Of a stretch of 64,000 bases of DNA, positions 50,513-59,240 are shown in pieces (the first letter of the stretch is position 1; each line of letters begins with the position of its first letter). The notes beneath the pieces were generated by a model, which was given only the letters and a program-made list of their open reading frames with translations, did no database searches and had not been told where the DNA came from. Made by a program: the position numbers and the translations under genes. The DNA is from CAZLAK01 sp964557545 (GTDB taxonomy: Bacteria; Bacillota; Desulfotomaculia; Desulfotomaculales; Pelotomaculaceae). Where the stretch lies: NCBI GenBank assembly GCA_964557545.1, contig CAZLAK010000001.1, positions 54,170 through 118,169 of the forward strand, written 5' to 3'.

Positions 50513-52485
50513 AGGGCATCCACCTCCGCAAGCAGTTGTCCGTTAGTGAACCCCTTCAGGTTAGCAGCACCCGGCCGGCAGGCGACGGTACAGTTTCCGC
50601 ACCCTTGACAAAGGCCGGTATTTACGCTGGCAACGATCCTCTCGATCGTTTTACCGCCAACCCTTTCGGTAATGGTTTTCTCTTCTATGGCCTTATACGG
50701 GCATACGGCCTTGCAAGCAAGACAGCCGGAGCAAAGGGCTTCGTTGATCTGGCTTATCATGGGGTCGGTAGCCAGTTCGTCTTTTGCCAGCAGGGCAGTT
50801 ACTTTAACCGCGGCACCGCTGGCTTGGGAAACTGTATCCGGTATATCTTTGGGGCCCTGGCAGGCACCGGCCAAGAATACCCCGCCGGTCATGGTTTCTA
50901 CCGGCCGCAGCTTGGGGTGTGCTTCTTGGAAGAAGCCGTCTTTATCGGTCGGTATACTTACTAATTGAGAAACCCTATCGTACCCTTCGCTGGGAACCAT
51001 GGCTGTGGCCAGTACTACCAAATCAGCAACTACTTCTACCGGCCTGCCGAGGAGCGTGTCCGTACCCATAACGACCAGCTTATCTCCCGACTGGTATATT
51101 TTCGATACCCGGCCGCGGATGTACTGGGCACCTTCCTCTACCGTACGGCGGTAAAACTCGTCGTAAGCTTTACCTGGTGTGCGCACATCCATATAGAAAA
51201 CGTACGCACTGGAGCCGGGAATTTTTTCGAGCACCTGGTGGGCGTGTTTGGCGGTGTACATGCAACAAGCACGTGAACAGTACTCTTTACCTTTGCTTTC
51301 GTCGCGTGAGCCCACACACTTGATGAAAACAACTACCTTTGGTTCTTTACCGTCAGAGGGGCGCACAATTTTTCCCCCTGTGGGGCCGGACGCGTTGGAC
51401 ATACGCTCAAAATGCAGCCCGGTGATTACATCCGGAAAACGGCCGTAACCGTACTCCCCGTAAACCTCTTCCCACTTAAACAGGTCAAAGCCAGTAGCAA
51501 CAACGATGGCGCCAACTTTTTCTTTAATTAGTTCTTCTTTTTGTTCATAGTCTACAGCACCGGTAGGACAGACTTTCTGGCAAATACCGCACTTGCCCTT
51601 CGTAAACTGCCGGCAGTTTTTAGCGTCAATTACGGGCTTGTTCGGTACGGCTTGCGGGAAGTTAATATAGATAGCCTTTCTAGTACCAAGTCCCAGGTCG
51701 TATTCACTGGGAACTTTTGTAGGACACTTTTCCCAGCAGGTTCCGCAGCCGGTGCACTTGCTGTGGTCTACATAACGGGGTTTTTGTTTAATGGTAACCT
51801 CGAAGTTGCCAATATATCCGCTTACGTCAACGACTTCAGCATAAGTCATGAGTTTGATGTTGGGGTGCTGCGCCGCAGCAACCATTTTCGGTGTGCTTAT
51901 TCAGGCCGAGCAGTCCAACGTCGGGAAAGTTTTGTCGAGCATGGCCATTTTGCCGCCAATAGTCGGCTCCCGCTCAACTAAAATTACCTCCTGCCCGCTG
52001 TCGGCAATGTCTAGGGCTACTTGCATGCCAGCTATACCACCGCCGATGACTAGAGCACGCTTGGTAACGGGAATATAGGACTCGTACAGGGGTTCTACCA
52101 AAGACACCTTGGCAAGAGCGCGCCTGACGAGAGCAATAGCCTTTTGGGTAGCCTTCTCCGGATCTTGCGGGTGAACCCAAGAACACTGCTCGCGGATGTT
52201 GGCCATTTCAAACATGTAAGGGTTTAAGCCGGCTCGGGCAATGGTCTTGCGGAAGGTAGGCTCGTGCAGCCTTGGGGAGCAAGAAGCTACAACCACTCTG
52301 TCAAGTTTGTGTTCTCCAATCGCTTTCACGATTATGTCTTGACCGGGTTCGGAACAAACGTATTTATAATCGGTGGCAAAAACTACTCCCGGGAAATTGC
52401 CCGCTTCCCGCACTACCCGCGGAACGTCGACAACTCCTCCGATGTTGGAACCGCACCAGCACACAAAGAGGCCAATCCTTCTCAT
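50503..52485 (-). CDS. hdrA: Heterodisulfide reductase-like subunit HdrA with in-frame UGA (probable selenocysteine 195)
   Basis: A 660-residue HdrA when the UGA at 51901-51903 is decoded. The two open halves are in one frame with nothing missing: the first ends LDKTFPTLDCSA, the second goes on ISTPKMVAAAQHP, rebuilding the conserved HdrA segment with Sec in place of the usual second Cys, as in Methanococcus HdrA. N-terminal VCWCGSNIGG, FAD site VIGGGIAGMQVAL, further Cys motif CTGCGTCWEKC, and C-terminal ferredoxin motifs CSGCLACKAVCP and CQGCGNCTVACRP. HdrA is the flavin subunit that bifurcates electrons between ferredoxin and a disulfide. A hairpin follows 17 bases after the UGA. Confidence 0.93.
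51864..51883 (-). promoter_or_regulatory. Candidate SECIS hairpin of hdrA
   Basis: Minus strand: GGT, bulged T, GCTGC, loop GGC, GCAGC, ACC. The GGT-U-stem-ACC plan with a single bulged U copies the apical SECIS stem of E. coli fdhF (GGU-U-GCA...UGC-ACC). It starts 17 bases after the UGA. Confidence 0.72.
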
Positions 52486-52510
52486 TATAACATCGCTCCC
52501 ATAGGATTAA

Positions 52511-53371
52511 TTAGCCAACCAATTTTAAAGCTTTTTGTGTGTCAGTGAAATGCGAATCAAATTGGAGTTCTTTTTGGTTCAGCCCCATAGCCAGACCGAG
52601 GAGCTGGGTAAAGTAAAAAACAGGTATTTCGTAAGAGGTACCTAAAATTTTATTACACGTTTGCTGGCAAGCATCGAGGTTGAAGTGGCAAAGCGGACAA
52701 GCTACCACCAGACAATTAGCGCCGCTCCTGAGTGCTTCTTTGTAGATTTTGTTCAACATTCTGGCAACAATTTCAACATTAGATACCTGTAAGGAACCGC
52801 CGCAGCATTCGGTTTTGTGAGGCCAGTCAACTACTTCTGCTCCCGCTATTTGCATTAGCCTGTCCATGAAAATGGGATTTTCAGGATCGTCAAAGCCGGT
52901 CACAGAAGGGGGCCTTACCAATAAACAGCCGTAATAAGCTGCTACTACTAAGCCCTTAAGGGGTTTGACTATTTGAGCCTTAATAAAATCCGGGTCAAGG
53001 GAACCGATGGCTTCTAAAATTGACCTTACTTTTAACGTAGCTTTGTAGTTCTTTCCGGTAACCTTGTTTACTTTTTCTCGTAAGTTTTCATCTTCCCGCA
53101 TTTCCTTGTTAGCGTTAGCTAATTGCTGGTAACAGGCAGCACATGGGGTAACTACGTCCAACCCCATTTCTTCAGCTAAGGCCAGGTTGCGGGCGGGTAA
53201 GGCAATATTCAGAAGGTGGCTCTTGCCGTGCGCAGCTGTAGCCCCGCAGCAACTCCAATCGGGTATGTCTACAAGTTCAATTCCCAGATTCTTGGCAACC
53301 AGTCTGGTTGAAGCTTCGTATTCTTTGCCACTGGAGTGATAGCTGCACCCAGGGTAGTAGGCGTATCTCAT
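52511..53371 (-). CDS. hdrB: Heterodisulfide reductase-like subunit HdrB
   Basis: A 286-residue CCG-domain protein. Two cysteine-rich motifs (CSYHSS...WSCCGATAAHGKS and YGCLLVRP...ECCGGSLQVSN, with ACPLCHFNLDAC) form the non-cubane [4Fe-4S] clusters that reduce a disulfide in methanogen HdrB. In this bacterium, which lacks coenzyme M and B, the real acceptor is unknown. Start overlaps the hdrC stop as ATGA. hdrA follows after 25 bases. Confidence 0.94.
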   Translation of the reverse strand: MRYAYYPGCSYHSSGKEYEASTRLVAKNLGIELVDIPDWSCCGATAAHGKSHLLNIALPARNLALAEEMGLDVVTPCAACYQQLANANKEMREDENLREKVNKVTGKNYKATLKVRSILEAIGSLDPDFIKAQIVKPLKGLVVAAYYGCLLVRPPSVTGFDDPENPIFMDRLMQIAGAEVVDWPHKTECCGGSLQVSNVEIVARMLNKIYKEALRSGANCLVVACPLCHFNLDACQQTCNKILGTSYEIPVFYFTQLLGLAMGLNQKELQFDSHFTDTQKALKLVG

Positions 53372-53949
53372 TTAACCCCACCTTCCATTCGTTGCACTTC
53401 GGAAAAAATACGGGCTATCTCGCTCTCTCCTTTAATTTTAGAGGGACTGAACTTCAGTTTGCCTTTTTGGAGCATGGGTAGGCCCATTTCTGCCTTATTG
53501 AACAAGTTCTTACTCTTTAAGTTGTACTGCATCATAGCGCCAAGCTCATACATGCGCCCGTACTTTTCCACTGTGTTGAGGAAAGCGTCATAGAAGATTT
53601 CCACGTTTTTGGCATTGCCCGGTGGTGCTGTGCCGCGCTGTCCAGCCATGATTCTTAGTATTTCCATAACTTTGGTAATTTCGATTTTACACGGGCAGCG
53701 AGTTGCGCAGGTGTGACAGGTGGCACAAAGCCAAATTGACTTTGAGCGGAGTAATTCGTCCCGTAGCCCTAGCTGCACCATGCGTATTACCTGGTTTGGC
53801 GGGTAATCCATGGCAAAAGCTACCGGGCACCCTGCTGTACATTTGCCGCACTGGTAGCATTTATGGACCGGCTGTCCGCTCTCCTCGCCTATCTGCCTGA
53901 TGAAATCCTGGTTGTTACCGATTGATTGATTAAGGTTAATCAACTCCAT
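53368..53949 (-). CDS. hdrC: Heterodisulfide reductase-like subunit HdrC
   Basis: A 193-residue iron-sulfur subunit with two [4Fe-4S] motifs, CYQCGKCTAGCPVAF and CATCHTCATRCPCKI, passing electrons from HdrA to HdrB. First gene of the seven-gene operon. Start ATG 53949 is seven bases after AAGAGGAG; an in-frame ATG at 53967 lies before that ribosome site. Confidence 0.93.
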   Translation of the reverse strand: MELINLNQSIGNNQDFIRQIGEESGQPVHKCYQCGKCTAGCPVAFAMDYPPNQVIRMVQLGLRDELLRSKSIWLCATCHTCATRCPCKIEITKVMEILRIMAGQRGTAPPGNAKNVEIFYDAFLNTVEKYGRMYELGAMMQYNLKSKNLFNKAEMGLPMLQKGKLKFSPSKIKGESEIARIFSEVQRMEGGVK

Positions 53950-54029
53950 AAATAAACTCCTCTTCATGTGTTATAGAATAATAAACACAAGCAGATATAT
54001 TATTCACCGGCCGGTTTTAAGGTGCGAGT

Positions 54030-54056
54030 TCAAGGCACCTGCCAGTAACGGCTCAT
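54030..54056 (-). CDS. Candidate leader peptide ORF of the hdr operon
   Basis: ATG plus seven codons (MSRYWQVP) and TGA, with AAAAAGGGGTGAT nine bases upstream. The stop codon lies in the loop of a 6-bp hairpin AGGTGC / GCACCT. Position and ribosome site fit a leader peptide, but no attenuator with a T-run follows. Confidence 0.3.
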   Translation of the reverse strand: MSRYWQVP

Positions 54057-54293
54057 GGCTGATATCACCCCTTTTTAATAGATTGTTCTTTTTATTTCAA
54101 GCGTAAGTAAAACTTAAAGAAAAAAGTGGCATTTCAAAAAATAAAAAATCAACCGTCAGCTGTTTCTAGCTCTTCTATCTACATTAATATATCACCGTTA
54201 CGGGGAGTTGTAAATGTTTTTTGTCAATAAAATAATCGCTATAAACTATATAAAAAGTTGTAGGCAGGCTTTAAAAAGCCTGCCATAAAATCA

Positions 54294-54359
54294 TTACTTG
54301 CAGATTTTAAATAATAGTGTCCTTAGAAATTGGGGTAATCTTATAAAATAAACGCGCAA
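54294..54359 (-). CDS. Candidate 21-residue small ORF
   Basis: TTG start nine bases after AAAAAAGGGGTG, then a basic, hydrophobic peptide (MRVYFIRLPQFLRTLLFKIC, then K) and TAA. A 10-bp hairpin follows within 10 bases. The upstream sequence resembles that of the 8-codon ORF at 54030-54056, which suggests duplicated ribosome sites. Low confidence. Confidence 0.25.
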   Translation of the reverse strand: MRVYFIRLPQFLRTLLFKICK

Positions 54360-54474
54360 TATGAATCACACCCCTTTTTTATTAGCTGTTAATATAATAT
54401 TTTATTTGTTAATTAAATGTGCTAAAAATTAGCTTGTACTGGCATAATTTAATACTGGTGGATTTTTCTTAGGA

Positions 54475-54591
54475 CTAGAGAGATTTTACGGGCATTTTGT
54501 CAAAAGTACAGGCCTTGCTGTCATTGGGTAAAAGGGTTTCTAAAATAAGTTTATGCAGCTTTACCGGCAGAATTGTTTCCAAATTTTCCAT
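54475..54591 (-). CDS. Candidate 38-residue ORF or gene remnant
   Basis: ATG at 54591 opens a frame with protein-like composition (MENLETILPVKLHKLILETL, ending KMPVKSL) but there is no ribosome site, so it may be a remnant. Confidence 0.25.
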   Translation of the reverse strand: MENLETILPVKLHKLILETLLPNDSKACTFDKMPVKSL

Positions 54592-54624
54592 TATTAAATA
54601 AATTCAATGAGATAAGCTTAAAAT

Positions 54625-54657
54625 TATAAAAACCCCCATAAAACAGGGGTTTTTATA
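54625..54657 (-). terminator. Terminator downstream of the UPF0173 hydrolase gene
   Basis: TATAAAAACCCC / GGGGTTTTTATA, 12-bp stem with a 9-base loop, giving T-runs on both strands. It lies 49 bases after the stop codon. Confidence 0.75.
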
Positions 54658-54705
54658 AATAAAAACTTTCATTGTTTTAGTTTAATATTTAATAATATTT
54701 ATCCA

Positions 54706-55386
54706 TTATATTTCTGTGCTTTCGCCCGGGTTTAGAATGATTACTTTTGTTGCCGTGGCGCTCTCAACAGAAGTTTTGAACGCACTGGGGTCCTGTTCAA
54801 TTAGAGGCCAGGTATTATAGTGCATGGGGATGACAACCTTTGGTTTGAGCATTTTTAATGCTTCTAAAGCGTCTTGCGGTCCCATTGTAAAATTATCACC
54901 TATAGGGAGTAAGGCAAGGTCGATTGTATTTAATTTGCCTATGAGCTCCATATCTCCAAAGAGGCCCGTATCGCCGGAATGGTAGATTTTCTTTCCGTCC
55001 ATTTCAATTAAAAAGCCACAGGGAGTTCCGAGGTATTCCATGGGGCCGTCTCCATAACCTGTGCCGTGCCAAGCAGGTGTAAGTTTTACTTTAACTTTAC
55101 CAAAGCTCCTGCTCCCCCCTATATGCATACCGTGAGCCTGAGCACCATTTCTTATGCAGAAAGAAGCCAGTTCAAATACGGAAATGATTGTGGCTCCTGC
55201 ACGTTTGGCAATTTGGATGGAATCTCCCAAGTGATCGCCGTGTCCGTGGCTTATTAGAACAAGATTAGCCTCAATATCTTCCGGCTTGTTTTTAGCAAGG
55301 GGGTTACCCGTTAAAAAGGGGTCAATAACTATTTTTTCGCTTCCTTCAATATAAAATCCCGCGTGGCCTAAAAACGTTATTTTCAA
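54706..55386 (-). CDS. UPF0173-type metal-dependent hydrolase
   Basis: A 226-residue metallo-beta-lactamase-fold protein: HGHGDHLGD supplies the two-metal His/Asp ligands, HSGDTGLFGDM and PMHYNTWPLIEQ the rest. The family is widespread and its substrate is unknown. I start at TTG 55386, nine bases after AAAGGAG; another TTG three codons upstream touches that ribosome site. It is followed, on the same strand, by a terminator. Confidence 0.9.
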   Translation of the reverse strand: MKITFLGHAGFYIEGSEKIVIDPFLTGNPLAKNKPEDIEANLVLISHGHGDHLGDSIQIAKRAGATIISVFELASFCIRNGAQAHGMHIGGSRSFGKVKVKLTPAWHGTGYGDGPMEYLGTPCGFLIEMDGKKIYHSGDTGLFGDMELIGKLNTIDLALLPIGDNFTMGPQDALEALKMLKPKVVIPMHYNTWPLIEQDPSAFKTSVESATATKVIILNPGESTEI

Positions 55387-55424
55387 TTTTAACAACTCCT
55401 TTCTTTAGTTTTATTTTTAATTTA

Positions 55425-56390
55425 TTATTTGGCTTTAAACTCGGAGTTATTTAAAATCCACTCCAGGATAGAAGAAGAGGCGGTATACGGATCTATTTTG
55501 CCGGACGAGGCCTCTTCCAACAAGTTCTTTATATATCCAGATGATCCTATATATTTTTCAACCAATTTTTGCCACTGGTAATTAACGTTATCCAAAACTT
55601 CGTTTTTAATTCTATTCCGGCGTCTTTGACTGAACAAATCTTTTTCATAAAGGTAATTTTTGTGTTTTTCTATAGCAGCAAGTAATTCCCCAATGCCTTC
55701 ACTTTTGTTGATTGTTGAAGTCTTTACTACTGGGGGGCGCCATTTAACATGGTCATCCTGCATGTCCAGCATCAACTCTACTTCAGCAGCCAAGCTGTCT
55801 GCTCCAGGCATATCGCACTTATTAATAGCGAATACATCGGCTATTTCCATGATTCCGGCTTTCATTGTTTGAATGGCATCACCTGTGCCGGGAGTGAGAA
55901 CAACTACGATTGTATCAGCAATATGCATGATATCCAGTTCGGCCTGACCAACTCCTACTGTTTCAATTATTATCCAATCCATGCCGAAGGCATCTATCAC
56001 TTTAGCTACTTCTTTAGTAGTTTTTGCTAGCCCCCCTAGGCTACCGCGTGTCCCCATACTGCGAATAAATACACCGCTGTCAAGTGCGTGCTCGTTCATG
56101 CGAATGCGGTCGCCCAAAATTGCTCCTCCTGTAAAAGGGCTAGTTGGATCAACAGCTATTACGCCAACAGTCTCTTTTCTCTTTCTAATCTCACCGACCA
56201 AACGGTCAACCAATGAACTTTTTCCCGCACCAGGTGAACCCGTTACCCCTACGATATAACTTTTTCCTGTGCGGGGGCTAATTTTTTTAAGGATTTCGTC
56301 TTTTTCTGGCTGTTCATCTTCAATGCGGGATATGATCCGGGCGAGAGCCCGGTGGTCGCCAGACCAAAATTTCTCCATAAGTTTTTCCAA
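55425..56390 (-). CDS. meaB: Methylmalonyl-CoA mutase-associated GTPase MeaB
   Basis: A 321-residue G3E-family GTPase: Walker A GSPGAGKSS, switch region DPTSPFTGGAILGDRIRM, G3 ETVGVGQ and NKCD. MeaB loads and protects adenosylcobalamin in methylmalonyl-CoA mutase, so it serves the mutase encoded at 16.3-18.4 kb, 37 kb away and on the other strand. TTG start six bases after GGGGGTG. It lies upstream of the UPF0173 gene with a 38-base gap. Confidence 0.95.
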   Translation of the reverse strand: MEKLMEKFWSGDHRALARIISRIEDEQPEKDEILKKISPRTGKSYIVGVTGSPGAGKSSLVDRLVGEIRKRKETVGVIAVDPTSPFTGGAILGDRIRMNEHALDSGVFIRSMGTRGSLGGLAKTTKEVAKVIDAFGMDWIIIETVGVGQAELDIMHIADTIVVVLTPGTGDAIQTMKAGIMEIADVFAINKCDMPGADSLAAEVELMLDMQDDHVKWRPPVVKTSTINKSEGIGELLAAIEKHKNYLYEKDLFSQRRRNRIKNEVLDNVNYQWQKLVEKYIGSSGYIKNLLEEASSGKIDPYTASSSILEWILNNSEFKAK

Positions 56391-56475
56391 GAGGACACCC
56401 CCAGTTGCATACTATTATATAATAAAATTATTTTTAATATTAAAAAATTTCGCCGCAAAAAAATAATTTCCTTTT

Positions 56476-57402
56476 TTAAGAGCTGCTTTTAGTTAAGTAT
56501 TTTTCAGCGGAAACTGCTGCTATTGCTCCATCGGCAACAGCGGTTACTATCTGGCGTAATAATTTTTTACGGACATCACCCGCTGCAAAAATGCCTTTAC
56601 GGGATGTGAGCATATTTTCGTCAGTAATAATATACCCGTTCTCATCAAGGTTTACTAGATCTTTTACCGGTGACGAATTAGGCTTGTACCCAATGTAAAT
56701 AAAGATACCGCTTACATCGAGGTTTGACTTTTCATTGTTTCTTACGTCTTTAATTACAACACCTTTAACTGTATCATCGCCGTATATTTCTTCTACCACG
56801 CTGTGCCAGATGAATTCTATTTTTTTGTTTTCTAAGGCCTTTTTTTGCACAACTTTTGTTGCTCTCAACTCACCCCGCCGGTGAATTATAAAGACCCTCT
56901 CAGCAAATCTAGTGAGGAAAACAGCTTCTTCTACGGCGGCGTCGCCACCGCCTACCACGGCTACTCTTTGCCCCCGGAAAAACGCCCCGTCACAGGTGGC
57001 ACAGTAGGATACACCCCGGCCTATGTACTCGTTTTCTCCCCTAACCCCGAGCTTTTGAGGATTGGCCCCAGTGGCCACAATAACGGCACCGGCTTCAAAA
57101 TCTCCACTGTCTGTCTTAATAATAAATCTTTCATCATCTTTTGGCATACAAAAATTGACGTTGGCGGAATAGATATCCAGGCCAAACTTCCTGGCCTGGT
57201 CTTTCATTTGAGACATGAGTTCATACCCGCCGATACCGTCCTTAAAACCGGGGTAGTTTTCAATTAATTCTGTATTGATTACCAGCCCCCCTGGAACACC
57301 CCGCTCAAGTAAAACAGTATCCAGGTCTGCCCTTGCCGCATAGATGCCAGCGGCTAGTCCTGCTGGCCCGCCGCCTATAATGACTAATGCCCTTCTTTCC
57401 AT
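56476..57402 (-). CDS. trxB: Thioredoxin reductase
   Basis: A 308-residue flavoprotein: FAD motif VIIGGGPAGLAAGIYAA, redox-active CATCDG, NADPH-binding VVGGGDAAVEEA and the C-terminal FAD site GIFAAGDVR. Reduces thioredoxin or a related small protein. I start at ATG 57402, nine bases after CTGGAGG; an in-frame ATG at 57411 is too close. No thioredoxin gene is next to it. Confidence 0.95.
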   Translation of the reverse strand: MERRALVIIGGGPAGLAAGIYAARADLDTVLLERGVPGGLVINTELIENYPGFKDGIGGYELMSQMKDQARKFGLDIYSANVNFCMPKDDERFIIKTDSGDFEAGAVIVATGANPQKLGVRGENEYIGRGVSYCATCDGAFFRGQRVAVVGGGDAAVEEAVFLTRFAERVFIIHRRGELRATKVVQKKALENKKIEFIWHSVVEEIYGDDTVKGVVIKDVRNNEKSNLDVSGIFIYIGYKPNSSPVKDLVNLDENGYIITDENMLTSRKGIFAAGDVRKKLLRQIVTAVADGAIAAVSAEKYLTKSSS

Positions 57403-57756
57403 AGAAAACATCCTCCAGGTCAAAATTTTATTTGAACGATTTTATCTTATTTAATTTAAAAAAGTCAATAAATTATTGAAAGAAGTACCTTAATGATAAA
57501 GCTGTGTTAATAGAACTCAATATTTATATTTAGTATGTACATGAAATCATCGATTAAAAAATGATTTTTATAAAATATTTGGCGGGAGCTAATTTTCTCC
57601 CGCCATCTATACACCTTGGTAAAAGTCACGAAAAGCAACACATTGTTTTTTAATCTCCCTCGCAATCCTTAAACCCGTAGACCACCCCTTTATTTCTTTG
57701 ATGACTTCTATGTTAATTATTACTCTTCATTTTAAAAAAACTTTCCTGGAAATTGT
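57403..57756. other. Gap between trxB and the phosphorylase gene, with an ORF remnant
   Basis: About 350 AT-rich bases. On the minus strand 57607-57726 is open for 39 codons with protein-like sequence (EVIKEIKGWSTGLRIAREIK, then KQCVAFRDFYQGV) but has no start codon with a ribosome site; it looks like the tail of a decayed gene. The hairpin at 57581-57604 follows it. Confidence 0.5.
57581..57604 (-). terminator. Hairpin/terminator downstream of adk-phosphorylase genes
   Basis: GGCGGGAG / CTCCCGCC, 8-bp stem with an 8-base loop, followed on the minus strand by AAATATTTTATAAAA. It is 150 bases from the phosphorylase stop but just after the ORF remnant. Confidence 0.65.
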
Positions 57757-58578
57757 TTATTTTAAAAGCGTATCTTTCCTTAATTGAGAGCAGCTGCAAT
57801 ATTGGCCATATTCGAGATTGCTTAATACATCTAGCAAAATACTTCCTATTATACTGGAATCACTATAAAATATATCTACAAATGTATTATAATCCCACTC
57901 CTTTACTATTCCTTCAGCGTAATTGACTACCACATCTAAACGGCCGTAGCAGGCTCCGATTTCCCTTGCTAAATATACTTCAGGACACATGCTCTGCCCG
58001 ACGATGTCTGCACCTAGCTGGTAGAGCATCCTAACTTCCGCCGGGCTCTCAAAATGTCTGCCATCAGTTACTGCGTAAACTCCACAATCAAAAACTCTTC
58101 CTTTTGTTCTGGCCTGGGCAGTTTTTACAAGTATTTCCTTGACACGGGGGCAGACGGGCTGCCGCATAATCAACAGAAAATCATCTCCCAGGCAGCAGTC
58201 TTTCCGCATAGAAAAATCCAGGTAGTCATCGGGAATTATTATATCTCTGGGCTTTAATAAGCGGTTTATAGCTCCTACTCCTCCTTCGGAAAGGATCACT
58301 TTCACTCCAGCTTCTTTAAATACCCAGAATAACTGGCGTGATGCGCTGCCCCTGCTCACTCCCTTTCTCCAGCCGTGCATTTTAACGGTTAATACATGAC
58401 GGCCGTCCAGTACAAAAAGTTTCAGTGGCGGGCTTGGTCCGAAAGGGGTTTCAAAAATTAAGCCCGAGGCTTTCAGCTCTAACTCAGGCCAGTTTAGTTC
58501 CTCAGGAAAGTTAAGGGAGTATGTGCTCGAACCGCCGATAACAGCGTAATCTGCCTTGGGAATGGTACCGGTTTGCAT
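57757..58578 (-). CDS. MTA phosphorylase/purine nucleoside phosphorylase family protein
   Basis: A 273-residue member of the thioadenosine/purine phosphorylase family. Opening AVIGGSSTYSLNFPEEL recalls the IIGGSG phosphate site; EGGVGAINRLLKPRDIIIPDDYLDF is the family signature, with GQSMCPEVYLAREIGACYGRL as the base-binding region. Changes from the usual residues (SST where most have SGL/SGF) mean the substrate (methylthioadenosine, methylthioinosine or a purine nucleoside) cannot be set. It starts two bases after adk, so the two are coupled; both handle adenine compounds. Confidence 0.82.
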   Translation of the reverse strand: MQTGTIPKADYAVIGGSSTYSLNFPEELNWPELELKASGLIFETPFGPSPPLKLFVLDGRHVLTVKMHGWRKGVSRGSASRQLFWVFKEAGVKVILSEGGVGAINRLLKPRDIIIPDDYLDFSMRKDCCLGDDFLLIMRQPVCPRVKEILVKTAQARTKGRVFDCGVYAVTDGRHFESPAEVRMLYQLGADIVGQSMCPEVYLAREIGACYGRLDVVVNYAEGIVKEWDYNTFVDIFYSDSSIIGSILLDVLSNLEYGQYCSCSQLRKDTLLK

Positions 58579-58580
58579 GC

Positions 58581-59240
58581 TTAACTAACTCCCGCCCTTA
58601 GTATTTTATTTTCCATAATGTCATGCATTACTTTGCTGATTTCCTGATCACCGTTTATCTTTATTAAAATCCCCCTTTGCGCGTAATAGTCGATTAGGGG
58701 AAGTGTTTGTTTTTCATATATTTCAAGGCGGTTTTCTACTGCAGTTATGTTATCGTCGTCACGCTGGTATAAGTCGCCTCCACACAAGTCGCACTTACCT
58801 TCTGTCTTTGGGGGGTTAAATTTTAAATGATAACTGTTGCCGCATTTACTGCATATGCGGCGTCCAGTAAGTCGCTCAATTAGTTTTTCTCTCGGCACAT
58901 CAATAGATATTACGCCATTTAGCTTACGGCCCATGGCCGCAAGGGTTTCATCGAGAGATTCTGCCTGGGCAACGGTGCGAGGGAAGCCGTCAAGCAAAAA
59001 ACCTCTTTGGCAGTCGGGCAGGGAGAGCCTTTCCTTCACCATACCGACGACAACAGAATCGGGCACAAGTTCTCCCTTATCCATGTATTCCTTGGCCTTT
59101 TTACCCATCTCTGTGCCTTCTTTAATGGCATTCCGGAACATGTCTCCGGTTGAGATGTGAGCAATTCTCAGTTCTTTAACTAATATTTCAGCTTGAGTCC
59201 CTTTGCCAGCCCCCGGCGGGCCCATTATGATAAGGTTCAT
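58581..59240 (-). CDS. adk: Adenylate kinase, zinc-lid type
   Basis: A 219-residue long-form adenylate kinase: P-loop GPPGAGKGTQ, LLDGFPRTVAQAE, and a lid with four cysteines (CSKCGNSYH and CDLCGGD) that bind zinc, as in many Gram-positive enzymes. It equilibrates AMP, ADP and ATP. In most Firmicutes adk is in the ribosomal protein operon; here it is paired with a phosphorylase gene, so it may be a second copy. The ribosomal region is not in the window. Confidence 0.93.
   Translation of the reverse strand: MNLIIMGPPGAGKGTQAEILVKELRIAHISTGDMFRNAIKEGTEMGKKAKEYMDKGELVPDSVVVGMVKERLSLPDCQRGFLLDGFPRTVAQAESLDETLAAMGRKLNGVISIDVPREKLIERLTGRRICSKCGNSYHLKFNPPKTEGKCDLCGGDLYQRDDDNITAVENRLEIYEKQTLPLIDYYAQRGILIKINGDQEISKVMHDIMENKILRAGVS

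Larger units (their letters stand above)
53968..54705. other. 738-base gap upstream of hdrC
   Basis: AT-rich, with no long gene. Seen on the minus strand: an 8-codon ORF with ribosome site (54030-54056), a 21-residue TTG ORF with ribosome site (54294-54359), a 38-residue ORF without ribosome site (54475-54591), a 10-bp hairpin GGCAGGCTTT / AAAGCCTGCC (54263-54284) and a terminator at 54625-54657. The hdr operon promoter must lie here; I cannot point to a convincing one. Confidence 0.6.

Noticed and set aside
50503..52485. hdrA read as two separate genes, a truncated 194-residue piece and a 460-residue piece
   Set aside because: The pieces are in one frame separated only by UGA at the conserved Cys position, there is no ribosome site for the second piece, and a SECIS-like hairpin follows.
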